Source of the DNA: Mesostigma viride
Lineage: Eukaryota; Streptophyta; Mesostigmatophyceae; Mesostigmatales; Mesostigmataceae
Reading direction: 5' to 3'
Assembly: GCA_009746045.1 (NCBI GenBank)
Contig: RPFO01000178.1
Coordinates: 942,718 to 1,006,717 of the forward strand
DNA length: 64,000 nt
Shown: positions 15,884 through 24,851 of the stretch, one piece after another
Layout of the letters: the number at the start of each line of letters is the position of its first letter
Numbering within the stretch: the stretch's first letter is position 1
Translations under genes and position numbers: made by a program
Notes under the pieces: model-generated
Database searches by the model: none
Told to the model about the DNA's origin: nothing
Seen by the model: the letters and a program-made list of their open reading frames with translations, nothing else

Positions 15884-16475
15884 TCAGTGGGGGGGGGGCG
15901 GGGGCGCGGGGGCGGGACTGCCAACGCCGGCCCGGCGCATCAGGTAGTACGCGACGGCCAGGATCAGGGCCAGGATCGCGACGAACACGATTACGGATAC
16001 AAGGGGCGAATACCCGTCCTCATCCTTCGGCTTTTTCGCGGTCCCGAACCCGGGAGCCCCGCGGCGGTCGCGTCCTCCGGCGTCCCCGTCCAATCGTCCG
16101 TCCACGTGTCCTGGGCCGCGCCGACCTTGCTGCTGTCGGATCCGAACAGATTTCCAAGCGCCGCGAACACGCCGAAGCTGACGGCGGACATCCCCACGTT
16201 CTTTGCGAGGGACCCCGCCAACGAGCTCTTCTTCGCCGCAGCCCTGCGGCGTTTGCAACTGGCGTCCCCATCACCGTGAAATTCTTGGAGTCCGCGACTC
16301 CGTCTGCGAGGTCGTCCGCGTATCCGGTCGGCGTCCCCTTGCCCGGGGTATTCTTGGCTGCCCCCGCGGCTTCGCCCGCGACCTGTGTACGTGGACGTAG
16401 GGCCGATCTAACCGAGCTTGTGGCCTTTTGAACTCCATTTCGAAGCATGTTAAGCGCTCCCCCAATGCCTGCCAT
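15884..16475 (-). CDS. single-TM protein with C-terminal anchor, frameshifted
   Basis: The start at 16475 (MAGIGGALNML) gives an Ala/Gly/Lys-rich N-terminus. A middle segment (SLAKNVGMSAVSFGVFAALGNLFGSD, about 16140-16210) and a C-terminal segment (EDGYSPLVSVIVFVAILALILAVAYYLMRRAG) are each in other frames, so two shifts near 16030-16060 and 16215-16260 are needed. The assembled order is a soluble region, one short hydrophobic stretch, an acidic linker, a strong TM helix and a Pro-rich end, typical of virion membrane proteins. No family recognised. Confidence 0.4.
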
Positions 16476-16514
16476 GATTCTTAGTTTATTATAAGAAATA
16501 AATGCGCCATGCCT

Positions 16515-16838
16515 TTACGCCTTGATGCGACGACACGCCCACGCCCCGTGGTCCTTCCAAACCTCGAGCACGTCGGGGCAGACCATGTGAAGAATCTGCC
16601 CCCCCGCGGCTTGCAACTTGTCTCTCGTTTTCCCGTCGTAGCTGTCGATCGGGCCCAGCTGCTCCTCGACGTATTCGAAGAAGCCGCGCACGTCATCCGA
16701 CGTCTTCACTCTCGCCGCTCGCTTCATGAGCTCCATCGTCTCCGTCATGCCCGCCTCGAACACCTCGGCGGTCGGGATCACGCCCGCGTCCCATTTCTTC
16801 TTCACGATCGCGCCGACCAAGTCCTTCCACTCCGACAT
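16515..16838 (-). CDS. small helical hypothetical protein
   Basis: A 107-residue soluble protein: MSEWKDLVGAIVKKKWDAG, helical throughout, ending DVLEVWKDHGAWACRRIKA. No motif recognised. It lies 40 bp downstream of the TM-protein gene start (16475) on the same strand, with TTATAATAAA between them that may serve as terminator or promoter. Intact frame. Confidence 0.4.
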   Translation of the reverse strand: MSEWKDLVGAIVKKKWDAGVIPTAEVFEAGMTETMELMKRAARVKTSDDVRGFFEYVEEQLGPIDSYDGKTRDKLQAAGGQILHMVCPDVLEVWKDHGAWACRRIKA

Positions 16839-16895
16839 CTCTGCTGCATCATGGGACGGGATCTTTAGGAGGGCCTAAGCGTACACAATTATTCT

Positions 16896-19424
16896 GTGAG
16901 TACATTAAGAAGCACAGATGATACGGGTCCATCACGCTCGACAGCGATCCTCGTCAAGGTACGGCCGAGACGAGGAGGTAGACATCACCCTCCCCGTGCC
17001 GCCGTCTGGTCGAAACACGCCGTTCGCTCTAAAGGAGGTATACAGAAACGTCTGAAACGGCTAGTTAGGGAGAGCGAGAAGGCGGCGTTCCCGGACGAGG
17101 AGGAAGAGGTGGACGTGGACAACCTGCCCGCCCACGCGCCCCCCAAGCGCCCCCTGAAGCGGCTCGTGCGCCTGAGCGAAAAAGAGCCCGAGACCGCCAC
17201 AAAACCGAAGGGGGGGATTCAAAGCCGTCTCAGGCAGCTGGTCAGGGAGAGCGAGAAGGCGGCATTCCCGGACGAGGAGGAAGAGGTGGACGTGGACAAC
17301 CTGCCCGCCCACGCGCCCCCCAAGCGCCCCCTGAAGCGGCTCGTGCGCCTGAGCGAAAAAGCAGACACCCCAGCTGCTCCGGAGAAGACCGCGGAAAAGC
17401 CCGCCGAAAAGGCTCCAGCTGCTCCGGAGAAGACCGCGGAAAAGCCCCCCGAAAAAGCCCCAGAAGCGCCGCCGGACTACAGTCAGTGGCAAATGGTCTT
17501 GTACGATCCCAGCAAGCCTCCCACCACGGTTGCCGTCGAGCCCACCCCGGGGGCGTGGCCGCATCCCGTCAGGGACACCCAATACGCGCAGTTCGTTAAG
17601 AGGTTCTTCGACGGAGACGTGGAGGGATTCCTGCCCCCCGAACTGCGGCGCCCCGACGAGGCGGGGTGTGACGCGCCGATGGGAGCCAGAAAGCTGGCCC
17701 CCCAGCAGGCGGTGGTCAACCTGCACCTGAAGAAGATCGCGTCTCTGAGCCCGCACTACCCGTCGCGCGGTTTCCTGGCGTGGCACTCCACCGGGTCCGG
17801 CAAGACCTGCACGGCCATGGGGGCGCTGGACGCGTTCTGGGACACCAAGAAGAACTTCGTGCTGGCCACGAGCAAGGAGAACAAGACCAACAACTCCCTG
17901 GAGGAGATCGCGAAGTGCGCGACCCTCTACCCTCGATTCAAAGGGAAGGACCCAAAGACCGTGCTGGCAGAGCTCAGGAAGCGCGTGTGGAATCGCGAGA
18001 TCGTCACCTTCACGCAACTATCGCACGCCATAGGGGTCCACAAGGCCAGGAAGAACTTCGACACGAGCGTGCTCAACAACGCGCTCTTGGTCATGGACGA
18101 GGTGCAGAACCTGTTCAAGCCGCTGCCTGGACAGCAAGAGGACCACCGGGCGCTGAAGGAGTTCCTGGCCACGCAGAACACCGACACCTCCCAGAACCTC
18201 TTCATGGTCATCCTCACGGCGACCCCCGGCGATTCCGTGGCGGAGATCCTGTGGCTCGTCAACATGATACGCCCCGTCAACTTCCCCGTGTTTACCATGG
18301 CGAACATCACGCCCGACCGGGTCCGGGGCATGATTTCATTCGTCGACTACACCGGGGACACCAACTCCTTCCCGGAGATCGCGTCCATGGAGGAGTACGA
18401 TGTCCCGATGAGCGCCAAGCAGTTCGAGCTGTACAAGGCGCGGTTCAAGGAAAGCAGACGCGACATCCCCGCGAAGGACAGGGAGCGATACTGGTACGCG
18501 GAGGCCAGGAAGATAGCCAATTGCGTGCCCCTCAGAAGCGTGCCCTCCAACCAGCTACTGAGGCAACTGCCCGTTCTCTCCCCCAAGTTCCAGAAAATGG
18601 TGGAGATCTTCCTCAAAGGGGGCAAGCACTACGTGTACTCCTACTTCAACGTCCACGGGATCGCGGACCTGGCAAAGGTGCTGTCCGCCATCGGGTACTC
18701 GCGCTTCACCCCGGGCGGTCCGTTGCCTCCTCGGAAACGTTTCGCGGTCCTGGACGGCGAAACGACCGAGGGGCAGCTCAAGGCCTTCCGAGAGGTGTTC
18801 AACTCGGACGCGAACAAGCGCGGGGAGCTCCTCCAGATCGTGCTGGCCCGGAGGAGGTACAACGAAGGCCTCGACCTCAAGGCGGTGACCGACGTGCACA
18901 TCATGGAGCCCCTCGTGAACGCCAACTCGGAGAAGCAGGCCATAGCTAGGGCGGTGCGGCACTGCTCTCACAAGGCGCTGCCGAAAGCGGAGTGGAAGGT
19001 CCGCGTGCACCGGTACTTCGCCGTGCCTCCCGGGTCCTCCTCGTCCAGTCGCCAGGTCCTCGACAAGATACCGGCGGACAAGGTCCAGATGATGCGACAG
19101 ATGGTGCAGCTGAAACTGGACAACGTGTCCAAGGACCTCAGGAAGAGGAGTCTCGCGCCGAACGTGAGGGCCGCCCTCCAATTGTACAAACGCATCGCGG
19201 AGATCCAGATGGGAGTGCTGACGGGCGGCGGGCAGGGCGGCACCCCGTCGGTGGACAAGCTCGTGTACCAGGACGCGAAGGCCAGAGGGTCGAACCCGGA
19301 CCTGGAGCGACTGCTGGCCATCTTGCGGGACGCCTCCATAGACTGCGAGTTCCTCAAGTCCTTCCACAACCAGCCGAACATGATGAGGGCCGCGAACAGG
19401 CCGCCTCTGGAATGCAAGAAGTAG
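16896..19424 (+). CDS. D6/D11-like superfamily 2 helicase with duplicated N-terminal extension
   Basis: A viral DEAD/SNF2-like ATPase of the group that includes poxvirus D6/D11 and their giant-virus relatives, involved in early transcription or termination. The core has WHSTGSGKTCTAMGA (Walker A, Lys303), VMDEVQNL (Walker B), VILTATPGD (motif III), and QAIARAVRHCSHKALP (motif VI). Ahead of the core, about 200 residues consist of a 59-residue unit present twice (KRLxRLVRESEKAAFPDEEEEVDVDN) and Pro/Lys/Glu repeats, likely disordered. The open frame starts at a GTG (16896). An ATG at 16918 opens another frame reading through EEVDITLPVPPSGRN, so the true N-terminus may involve a shift near 17030. 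Confidence 0.85.
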   Translation: MSTLRSTDDTGPSRSTAILVKVRPRRGGRHHPPRAAVWSKHAVRSKGGIQKRLKRLVRESEKAAFPDEEEEVDVDNLPAHAPPKRPLKRLVRLSEKEPETATKPKGGIQSRLRQLVRESEKAAFPDEEEEVDVDNLPAHAPPKRPLKRLVRLSEKADTPAAPEKTAEKPAEKAPAAPEKTAEKPPEKAPEAPPDYSQWQMVLYDPSKPPTTVAVEPTPGAWPHPVRDTQYAQFVKRFFDGDVEGFLPPELRRPDEAGCDAPMGARKLAPQQAVVNLHLKKIASLSPHYPSRGFLAWHSTGSGKTCTAMGALDAFWDTKKNFVLATSKENKTNNSLEEIAKCATLYPRFKGKDPKTVLAELRKRVWNREIVTFTQLSHAIGVHKARKNFDTSVLNNALLVMDEVQNLFKPLPGQQEDHRALKEFLATQNTDTSQNLFMVILTATPGDSVAEILWLVNMIRPVNFPVFTMANITPDRVRGMISFVDYTGDTNSFPEIASMEEYDVPMSAKQFELYKARFKESRRDIPAKDRERYWYAEARKIANCVPLRSVPSNQLLRQLPVLSPKFQKMVEIFLKGGKHYVYSYFNVHGIADLAKVLSAIGYSRFTPGGPLPPRKRFAVLDGETTEGQLKAFREVFNSDANKRGELLQIVLARRRYNEGLDLKAVTDVHIMEPLVNANSEKQAIARAVRHCSHKALPKAEWKVRVHRYFAVPPGSSSSSRQVLDKIPADKVQMMRQMVQLKLDNVSKDLRKRSLAPNVRAALQLYKRIAEIQMGVLTGGGQGGTPSVDKLVYQDAKARGSNPDLERLLAILRDASIDCEFLKSFHNQPNMMRAANRPPLECKK

Positions 19425-19465
19425 TCCTGGTCTTTTTTTTTTCTCGTGTGCTATGTATATCGAAC

Positions 19466-20041
19466 ATGGGAAGGAGCAACTGGAAGGAGACCCCCAAGCA
19501 GGCGAAGGACCTCTATCGCAGTTTTCTGTCCGACCTAGCTGGTGCGCGGGCCGACGACATCGGGCGCAATCTTAAGAAAATTACAAACCTCAAGGCGAGA
19601 GACAAATACAGGGATTACCAGAATAACGCGATCAAGGCCACGGAGTACATGATGGGGTGGCCCGAGTTGAAAAAGGCCAATTTCGTGGCGCTCGCGGAAG
19701 GCGATCAGAGGTACTACGACGTGCAGAGGAAGAGGCGCGCATCGAGTGCCACGGCGTCGAGGTGGCGCAAGGCCTGCGCCCAGCTCGGGCGCACCCAGTA
19801 CCGTCGCCGCATCCTGTTGCCAAGGACCAGCGCCGGGTACTGCGCCCCGGGCCGCACGTTCCCCCGGATCAAGTCCGCGTGGAGCGGCAAGCACATCCGT
19901 TTCGGCGATTCCAGTGCCCCCGCCCGCGCGTCGGCCGCCAGTCACCAGCGGAAGAAAAAGAAGAAGAAGGTCGCCCCTCTGTCTCGCCGCGCGCTGGTCG
20001 CGAGGGCGACCGGTGTCCCGAAACACATCAGGTTCTTCTGA
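19466..20041 (+). CDS. basic hypothetical protein
   Basis: A 191-residue, highly basic protein. The N-terminal half is helical (MGRSNWKETPKQAKDLYRSFLSDLAG; ATEYMMGWPELKKANF), and the C-terminal half is rich in Arg, Lys and Ser with RKKKKKK. No catalytic motif seen. A DNA-binding or core-packing role is inferred from composition. The start at 19466 lies after GTATATCGAAC, a box shared with 21190-21200 (GGTATCGAACAC). It is 41 bp downstream of the helicase. Confidence 0.45.
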   Translation: MGRSNWKETPKQAKDLYRSFLSDLAGARADDIGRNLKKITNLKARDKYRDYQNNAIKATEYMMGWPELKKANFVALAEGDQRYYDVQRKRRASSATASRWRKACAQLGRTQYRRRILLPRTSAGYCAPGRTFPRIKSAWSGKHIRFGDSSAPARASAASHQRKKKKKKVAPLSRRALVARATGVPKHIRFF

Positions 20042-20158
20042 GGCGTCTGAGGCGTAGCCCCGCTCGTCCTCCTCTTTGTTTTCGCGTTTGACTGACCTCG
20101 TTTCGTTTGCATGCACGCAGGAACTCCACCCCGTCAGGCCCATCAGGTAAGTCCCCCA

Positions 20159-20209
20159 TCCACGTCGCGTCAGGGCGACTACGGGGCGGGTTCGACCCCC
20201 GCACGTGGA
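20159..20209 (+). other. tRNA-like fold (acceptor and T-arm only)
   Basis: TCCACGT (20159-20165) can pair with ACGTGGA (20203-20209), and GCGGG-TTCGACC-CCCGC (20186-20202) is a perfect 5-bp T-arm with the canonical TTCGA loop. Only 20 nt lie between the acceptor strand and the T-arm, too few for D and anticodon arms. It may be a truncated tRNA, a tRNA-like processing signal or chance. A perfect CAG|GTAAGT splice-donor consensus lies just upstream at about 20143-20151. Confidence 0.3.
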
Positions 20210-20251
20210 CGAACGTGACAAAAAAACCTCCGTTACCTTACAACTCGCTAC

Positions 20252-20649
20252 ATGGGAAATAAGTCCGCGCCGGACACCTGGCTACCCCCGACATCGTGGC
20301 CCAGTGCAAAGACACACTCACGACGGCGTGTCTGACGGCCGCCATGGCCGCGAGGGCAGCCGCCGACGCCGTAAGTAGAGCCCTGGCCCCTATGGAGACG
20401 CAAGTGAACGACGCGCTCGTGCTGCAGCGATCCGGGATGGAAGAGGAGGCCACCCGCGCGCTGGAGGAGCAGCGGTACGCGTACGAGACGCAGATGAAGA
20501 GCGTGCTGGCCAAGGACGCCCAAGAGGACGCGCGCAAGATCAAGCTGCTCGTGGGCATCTCCTTCGCCGTCGTCGCGCTCTCCGTGCTGGCCCTGTACGC
20601 GTGGATGAAAAAAATGACTCCTAAGAGTATCGTACCCCAGCCCCGATGA
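20252..20649 (+). CDS. small TM protein with Gly-2 N-terminus, one frameshift
   Basis: The ATG at 20252 opens MGNKSAPDTW, then a 5-base C run near 20283-20289 breaks the frame. The downstream frame carries DIVAQCKDTLTTACLTAAMAAR, a long Glu/Ala helix, and a C-terminal TM segment (KLLVGISFAVVALSVLALYAW) before a Lys-rich tail. Gly at position 2 raises the possibility of N-myristoylation, though Ser is one place early for the usual motif. It overlaps the next gene by the ATGA of its stop codon, so the two are likely co-expressed. Confidence 0.45.
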
Positions 20650-21173
20650 ACTACGCGCTATCGAGCTGCACCGGACCCAGCGCCGGGTTAGAAAAGAGGA
20701 TGCAGGTGTTCCTGACCGGCTCGAACGAGGCGGGACACACCGTGTTCCTGCTGAAGTCCCCCCTCCGCGACGTCACCTCCTGCCGCCTCGTGTGGGCCAA
20801 TGTCCCCGCCACCGCGGGGGTCGGACTGAGCACCGCCGTGCACGTCAAGGTGGGCGACAGGAGCCTCGACAAGGTCGTGACCGCCGTGCCCGCCGCGCCC
20901 GGACCCGACATCACGTCCGCCACCGCCGAGGACTTCATGGCGGGCAAGGCGTACTTCTTCGTGATGCCCAACGGGGTGGAGCTGTACCGCCCCGCCCACG
21001 AGATGGACGAGAAGGTCATCTTCACCCCGGAGCTCCCGGGCGTGCAGTCCGTCGAGGTGGAGATCTACGCGATCCCCCCCGCACTTAAAGACAATAAGCG
21101 CCCTCGCGTCCTACTCAACCTGGCAGACGAGACGTTCGCCATGGTGCTGGAGTTCACCTGCAAGCACCGCTGA
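20646..21173 (+). CDS. probable beta-rich virion protein
   Basis: A 175-residue intact frame starting MNYALSSCTGPS. Alternating hydrophobic strands are evident (MQVFLTGS, HTVFLLKSPLRDVTSCRLVWANV, VHVKVGD, KAYFFVMPNG, VEVEIYAI, FAMVLEFTCK), consistent with a jelly-roll-like or other beta structural protein, such as a minor capsid or vertex protein of small and large dsDNA viruses. I cannot name the family. ATGA overlap with the preceding TM-protein gene suggests a virion-morphogenesis pair. Confidence 0.45.
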   Translation: MNYALSSCTGPSAGLEKRMQVFLTGSNEAGHTVFLLKSPLRDVTSCRLVWANVPATAGVGLSTAVHVKVGDRSLDKVVTAVPAAPGPDITSATAEDFMAGKAYFFVMPNGVELYRPAHEMDEKVIFTPELPGVQSVEVEIYAIPPALKDNKRPRVLLNLADETFAMVLEFTCKHR

Positions 21174-21203
21174 AAAAAAAACTGCCACCATGGTATCGAA
21201 CAC

Positions 21204-22319
21204 ATGGCGAGAGGTCCGAGTAACGCGAAGAAGAAGAGCAAGGCGCCCTCGAGGGCGAAGGGAACCCGCAAACACCGGGTGCGCGCACACGATGCGGTAG
21301 ACAACGACCTGGTCGACACGGACCCCACCGCGAGTGGCCACAAGGGCGCAGGTGACGCGGGCGGATCCGGTCAGGGTGGTTTCTCGTGGGAGGCGTTCCT
21401 GACGTCGGAGGACCCGCCACCGGGACCGGGGGATACCGGTTCCTCGGTAGCCGAGCTGGAGGCCTTCCTGATGTCGGATGACCCCCCATGGCTCCAAAGG
21501 CACACGACGTGGAGGGAGGGGCGGCCCGCTCGAGAGCGGGCGCGGGAAGAGGCGTGGGCCGAGAGGGAAAGACGGCGGCTGGCGGATCCAGAGGCGTTCC
21601 GGAGGGCGCAAAAGGCCGCCAGAGAGAGTGAGTGGAGAGCGGACATGATAGAGAACGCGCCCGAGATCAAGTTAAGGCAGTTTCGAAATAAGGAGACTGA
21701 GCGAAATAAGGAGCGGTATCATCGCGAAAAGGAGCAAAAACAGCAGCTGCCGGAGAAAGCGGGGGCGAACGACCTTGAGGCCTTCCTGATGTCGGACGAC
21801 CCCCCCTGGCTCCAAAGGCACACGGAGTGGAGGGAGGGGCGGCCCGCTCGAGAGCGGGCGCGGGAAGAGGCATGGGCCGAGAGGGAAAGACGGCGGCTGG
21901 CGGATCCAGAGGCGTTCATGAGGGCGCAAGAGGCCGCCGAGAAGAAAGAGCGGCGCGCTGATATGAAAGAGAATGCGCCTGAGAAGCACGGGCAATTTCG
22001 AAAGAAGGAGAGGGAGCGGTATGCAGAAGCCCGCGATTATGCAGCGTACAAGGTTGAACAGGCACTGCTGGAGAGGAGGCGGCAGATTGACGAGGCGGTC
22101 CAGCAGGCAAAAGACCAGGAGATGAGAGAGAGGAGAAATCGCGAGGTGCCACCCACGGAGCAGGCGTCGAGGGAGAAGCGGAGGAAGCTTGCCGAGTCTA
22201 TGGGCGCGAAAGTTTACTACTTAAACGACGGTAAAGGAGGCGGGCAGGCGAGTGGCGGCCATCGTGTTGGGGCGAGAAGGGTCGCGAGGCGCTCCGGAGG
22301 AGGGGTGCGCCGGGGGTGA
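21204..22319 (+). CDS. repeat-containing coiled-coil protein
   Basis: A 371-residue, highly charged protein. A 106-residue unit occurs twice (from about 21459 and 21777; each begins EAFLMSDDPPWLQRHT and continues with ARERAREEAWAERERRRLADPEAF), plus a partial third (EAFLTSEDPP) before it. The DNA of the two units is nearly identical over about 180 bp, so the duplication is recent. The repeats and the region after them are strong coiled coil; the C-terminus is Gly/Arg-rich. The start at 21204 follows GGTATCGAACAC. Function unknown; possibly a scaffold or tegument-like protein. Confidence 0.5.
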   Translation: MARGPSNAKKKSKAPSRAKGTRKHRVRAHDAVDNDLVDTDPTASGHKGAGDAGGSGQGGFSWEAFLTSEDPPPGPGDTGSSVAELEAFLMSDDPPWLQRHTTWREGRPARERAREEAWAERERRRLADPEAFRRAQKAARESEWRADMIENAPEIKLRQFRNKETERNKERYHREKEQKQQLPEKAGANDLEAFLMSDDPPWLQRHTEWREGRPARERAREEAWAERERRRLADPEAFMRAQEAAEKKERRADMKENAPEKHGQFRKKERERYAEARDYAAYKVEQALLERRRQIDEAVQQAKDQEMRERRNREVPPTEQASREKRRKLAESMGAKVYYLNDGKGGGQASGGHRVGARRVARRSGGGVRRG

Positions 22320-22429
22320 GACAATCCTTATGCTGGCATTCGGGCTGGGGGGAGGGGTACCTACTCCGGCCTCGTCCGACGCCCGCAGCAGTGCGCCAAA
22401 ATAACCTGCGTTATTGTAACACTATCATC

Positions 22430-22813
22430 ATGCCCTTCTACCCCCCTACGTACTTGTACCAGACGGGGAACCTTCCCCTGCAAGGACAGCCCTCATACAA
22501 GGAGCTGAAGGCCGAAATGGTCGCAGAGAGGGAGAACCGTTCGTCGGCAACCTCGCCACCGCCCACCACCACTGACGCGCCCAGCCCGACAAACGTCAAC
22601 CAAGGGCCCTCGGCTGAGGTGCAAAGGGACCAGTTTCGTGCGACCACGCTGAGAAGGGACTCGATCGAGGGATACATGGAGCGACGCGACCAATTCCAAC
22701 GCCAGCTGATCACCCGTCGTGACCGCGACGGCGGGCATTCGGTGGCAATCGCCGCCTCCGTCGTGCTGGTTCTGGCAACGGCGCTACTTGTTTACGTCCT
22801 CGTTTATAAATAA
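22430..22813 (+). CDS. tail-anchored membrane protein
   Basis: A 127-residue protein: a Pro/Tyr-rich N-terminus (MPFYPPTYLYQTGN), a Ser/Thr/Pro-rich linker, a charged helix (RRDSIEGYMERRDQFQRQLI) and a C-terminal TM helix (VAIAASVVLVLATALLVYVLVY). Likely a virion surface or entry-related membrane protein by analogy only. The start at 22430 lies after TTATTGTAACACTATCATC. Confidence 0.45.
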   Translation: MPFYPPTYLYQTGNLPLQGQPSYKELKAEMVAERENRSSATSPPPTTTDAPSPTNVNQGPSAEVQRDQFRATTLRRDSIEGYMERRDQFQRQLITRRDRDGGHSVAIAASVVLVLATALLVYVLVYK

Positions 22814-22829
22814 TGACAGGTACATGTAA

Positions 22830-23232
22830 ATGGGTGGCCTCCTAGTCGGCGCTCTCTTCATCGTCATTCTTGCGAGTCTCGTTATTTTATTGGTGCCGGC
22901 ACTCCGGAGAAGGGAAGTTGACGAGCCCTTTTTACCCCCCCACCCTGGTTTCATGGCCAGCAAAGGGGCACCCAGGTCCGCCTTCCTGTGCCTGGGGGGG
23001 TGCCCGATAAGCCCTTCGCGGGTGGGGAGACCTTTGTGGACGAGACAGCCGGGATGCAGATGTCCGCGCCCCCCAGCAGCAGGTGTCGAAGGGCCAAAAG
23101 GCCTTAACGGTGATTTGCCAAATAATCACCCAAGGACTTGCCTCATGCACCAAATATAATCTTCCCGATGAAATGCGGAGTCAGATGAGGGCGATGGACG
23201 AGCACAACGCGCGCTTACGTGGTGACAAATAA
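22830..23232 (+). CDS. N-terminally anchored small protein, multiply frameshifted
   Basis: Starts MGGLLVGALFIVILASLVILLV, a signal-anchor or TM helix, followed by RRREVDEPFLPPHP. After about residue 45 the frame changes near G and C runs at 22935-23000 and again near 23085-23105. The last plausible segment (KALTVICQIITQGLASC, then MRSQMRAMDEHNARLRGDK) ends at 23232. About 133 residues if continuous. No family recognised. Confidence 0.4.
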
Positions 23233-23256
23233 CATCTCGTCGCATGACACATATAC

Positions 23257-24387
23257 ATGGCGACCCCGGGAGAGTGCCCCTTCACCCTGGACGAGCTGGC
23301 GCGGCTGGCGTGCGAGTTCGCGGACCGGCACGTGGTGCCCGCCGCCCACTGCGTGGACTGGATCAGCGTGGAGAAGGACGTCGCGCCCGCCTTCCGGGAC
23401 TTCCTCGAGCTCAAGGGGCTGCCCCCATACGACTTCCGGCTCATGGACCAGGACAAGTGGACGGACCACACGCGGGTGTGGGCCGCCGTGTTCCAGGCGA
23501 GGGGGGGGGTCCTCGCCAACTCGTGCACCCCCGCCAAGAGGTGGATGTGGGTGCAGAACCTGGCCCTGCGCCACTCGGACGCCCCCGTGGCGCGCGAGAT
23601 CCCCCCCGCCCCCTGGTGGTTCGACATCAAGGGCTTCTTCCAGCACAGGACCGGGGTCGCCGACCGGAAGGAGAAAAGGGACTGGGCCGTCGAGTACATG
23701 CAGAAGTACGAGTTATGTCTCACCGTCGGAGAGCAGGAGGAGGCCTTCCTGGAGGACTGCAGCGCCAGCGGGGTGTACGACCTCACCGACCTCCTGCAGC
23801 TGCGGGCGGTCCGCAAGCACCTGTCCGAGCACGGCGTGCAGCCCCCCGCCTGGGTCGACGCGACCATCCGCAACCTCAGGCAGCGCCTCACGCTCAACTA
23901 CCACAACCACACGGGGAAGGGGGGCAAGAAGAGCGACGCGCTCACCCACCGCCTCATGTGGCCGTCCGCGGACGAGGAGGAGCAGCAGATGCGGGCTGCG
24001 TGCCAGAAGGCCGCGAGGGTGACAGGGGTGCCCGAGGGCGGCGGCAGGCAGGAGGACGAGGAGATGGAGGAGCCGGAGGACGACGCCGCGGGGCAGGAGG
24101 ACCCCACCGGCGCCTCCATGGGCGCCCACCTGCGCACCTTCCTCAAGGCCAGCCGCCTCGTCCGGCTGGACCCGCAGGCGCACATGCAGCTCTCCGCATT
24201 CCGCAAGCTCTTCTTCCACGACTTCCTAGAGCTGAAGACCAGCTGCTCGAGGAAAGTCACCAACGAGGAGCTGGGGGACCTGCTCAGGCCCTACGGCGTC
24301 TCCATCCCGAACAAACGGGTGCGGGGGAGGAACGGCGAGCGGGTCGCCATCGTGGCCGGGGTCGCGTCCCAAGAGGAGGAAAAATGA
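23257..24387 (+). CDS. hypothetical protein, possible replication-associated winged-helix C-terminus
   Basis: A 376-residue intact frame beginning MATPGECPFTLDELARLACEFA at 23257 after ACATATAC. Notable blocks are FRDFLELKGLPPYDFRLM near residue 50, a Trp-rich region (RWMWVQNLALR, PAPWWFDIKGFF), an acidic linker at about 260-285, and a C-terminal domain FRKLFFHDFLELK...NEELGDLLRPYGVSIPNKRVRGRNGERVAIV. The C-terminal block resembles winged-helix ends of viral D5-type primase-helicases, but no helicase motifs are present. The FxDFLELK phrase occurs twice. Function not assigned. Confidence 0.45.
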   Translation: MATPGECPFTLDELARLACEFADRHVVPAAHCVDWISVEKDVAPAFRDFLELKGLPPYDFRLMDQDKWTDHTRVWAAVFQARGGVLANSCTPAKRWMWVQNLALRHSDAPVAREIPPAPWWFDIKGFFQHRTGVADRKEKRDWAVEYMQKYELCLTVGEQEEAFLEDCSASGVYDLTDLLQLRAVRKHLSEHGVQPPAWVDATIRNLRQRLTLNYHNHTGKGGKKSDALTHRLMWPSADEEEQQMRAACQKAARVTGVPEGGGRQEDEEMEEPEDDAAGQEDPTGASMGAHLRTFLKASRLVRLDPQAHMQLSAFRKLFFHDFLELKTSCSRKVTNEELGDLLRPYGVSIPNKRVRGRNGERVAIVAGVASQEEEK

Positions 24388-24532
24388 CCCGCGGTGGTGT
24401 GAGAAGACATGGCCGACCCGCGGCCGTACGCCGGACCGGACCTGAGCTCCCGACCCCCGCCGATCACCCCCCTCGTGCTGGTATGGGCGGCCCAGAAAAA
24501 TAGCTTGTATATATACCACAGCGCAAACGGAC

Positions 24533-24703
24533 ATGGCCCAAAGAGTCCCTCTTAGCTTCCTCACCTCCGACGCCCCCACGCGCCCCGTCGTGGTCATCGC
24601 CGACTCCAACCCGTTCTCCGAGCTCGTCTACACCGCCCCGCCCTCCCCCTTCGACCCCTGGTCGGACGTGGGCAACTTCTACAGGGACAACTACCCCCCG
24701 TGA
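24533..24703 (+). CDS. 56-residue hypothetical protein
   Basis: MAQRVPLSFLTSDAPTRPVV, then a Pro/Phe/Tyr-rich end (SPFDPWSDVGNFYRDNYPP). The start is placed at 24533, behind a strong TTGTATATATACC box about 18 bases upstream. No TM helix. Unrecognised. The upstream box and typical codon use support its reality. Confidence 0.4.
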   Translation: MAQRVPLSFLTSDAPTRPVVVIADSNPFSELVYTAPPSPFDPWSDVGNFYRDNYPP

Positions 24704-24723
24704 TCGCCCCGCCCCCCGCACCG

Positions 24724-24816
24724 ATGGGGAGCGGGACCGGGGTGGGGGCGCTCGCCGCCATACTCAGGATCGTCTACGCCGAGGACACCAACAAGGTCTT
24801 CCGGGCGACGGTGTAG
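24724..24816 (+). CDS. 30-residue possible peptide
   Basis: MGSGTGVGALAAILRIVYAED, ending KVFRATV, between two other tiny genes. Third-position GC bias fits the neighbours. It could be a real short protein, or part of the preceding gene displaced by a shift. Weak evidence. Confidence 0.25.
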   Translation: MGSGTGVGALAAILRIVYAEDTNKVFRATV

Positions 24817-24851
24817 AAAGTTATCCGCGCACCTGGTACTACTGACGACGC

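Noticed and set aside
20159-20209. Functional tRNA gene
   Set aside because: There is no space for D and anticodon arms; reported only as a tRNA-like fold.
23219-24503. Two long alternative plus-strand frames
   Set aside because: Shadows of the GC-rich gene at 23257-24387; low-complexity Arg/Ala/Thr composition.
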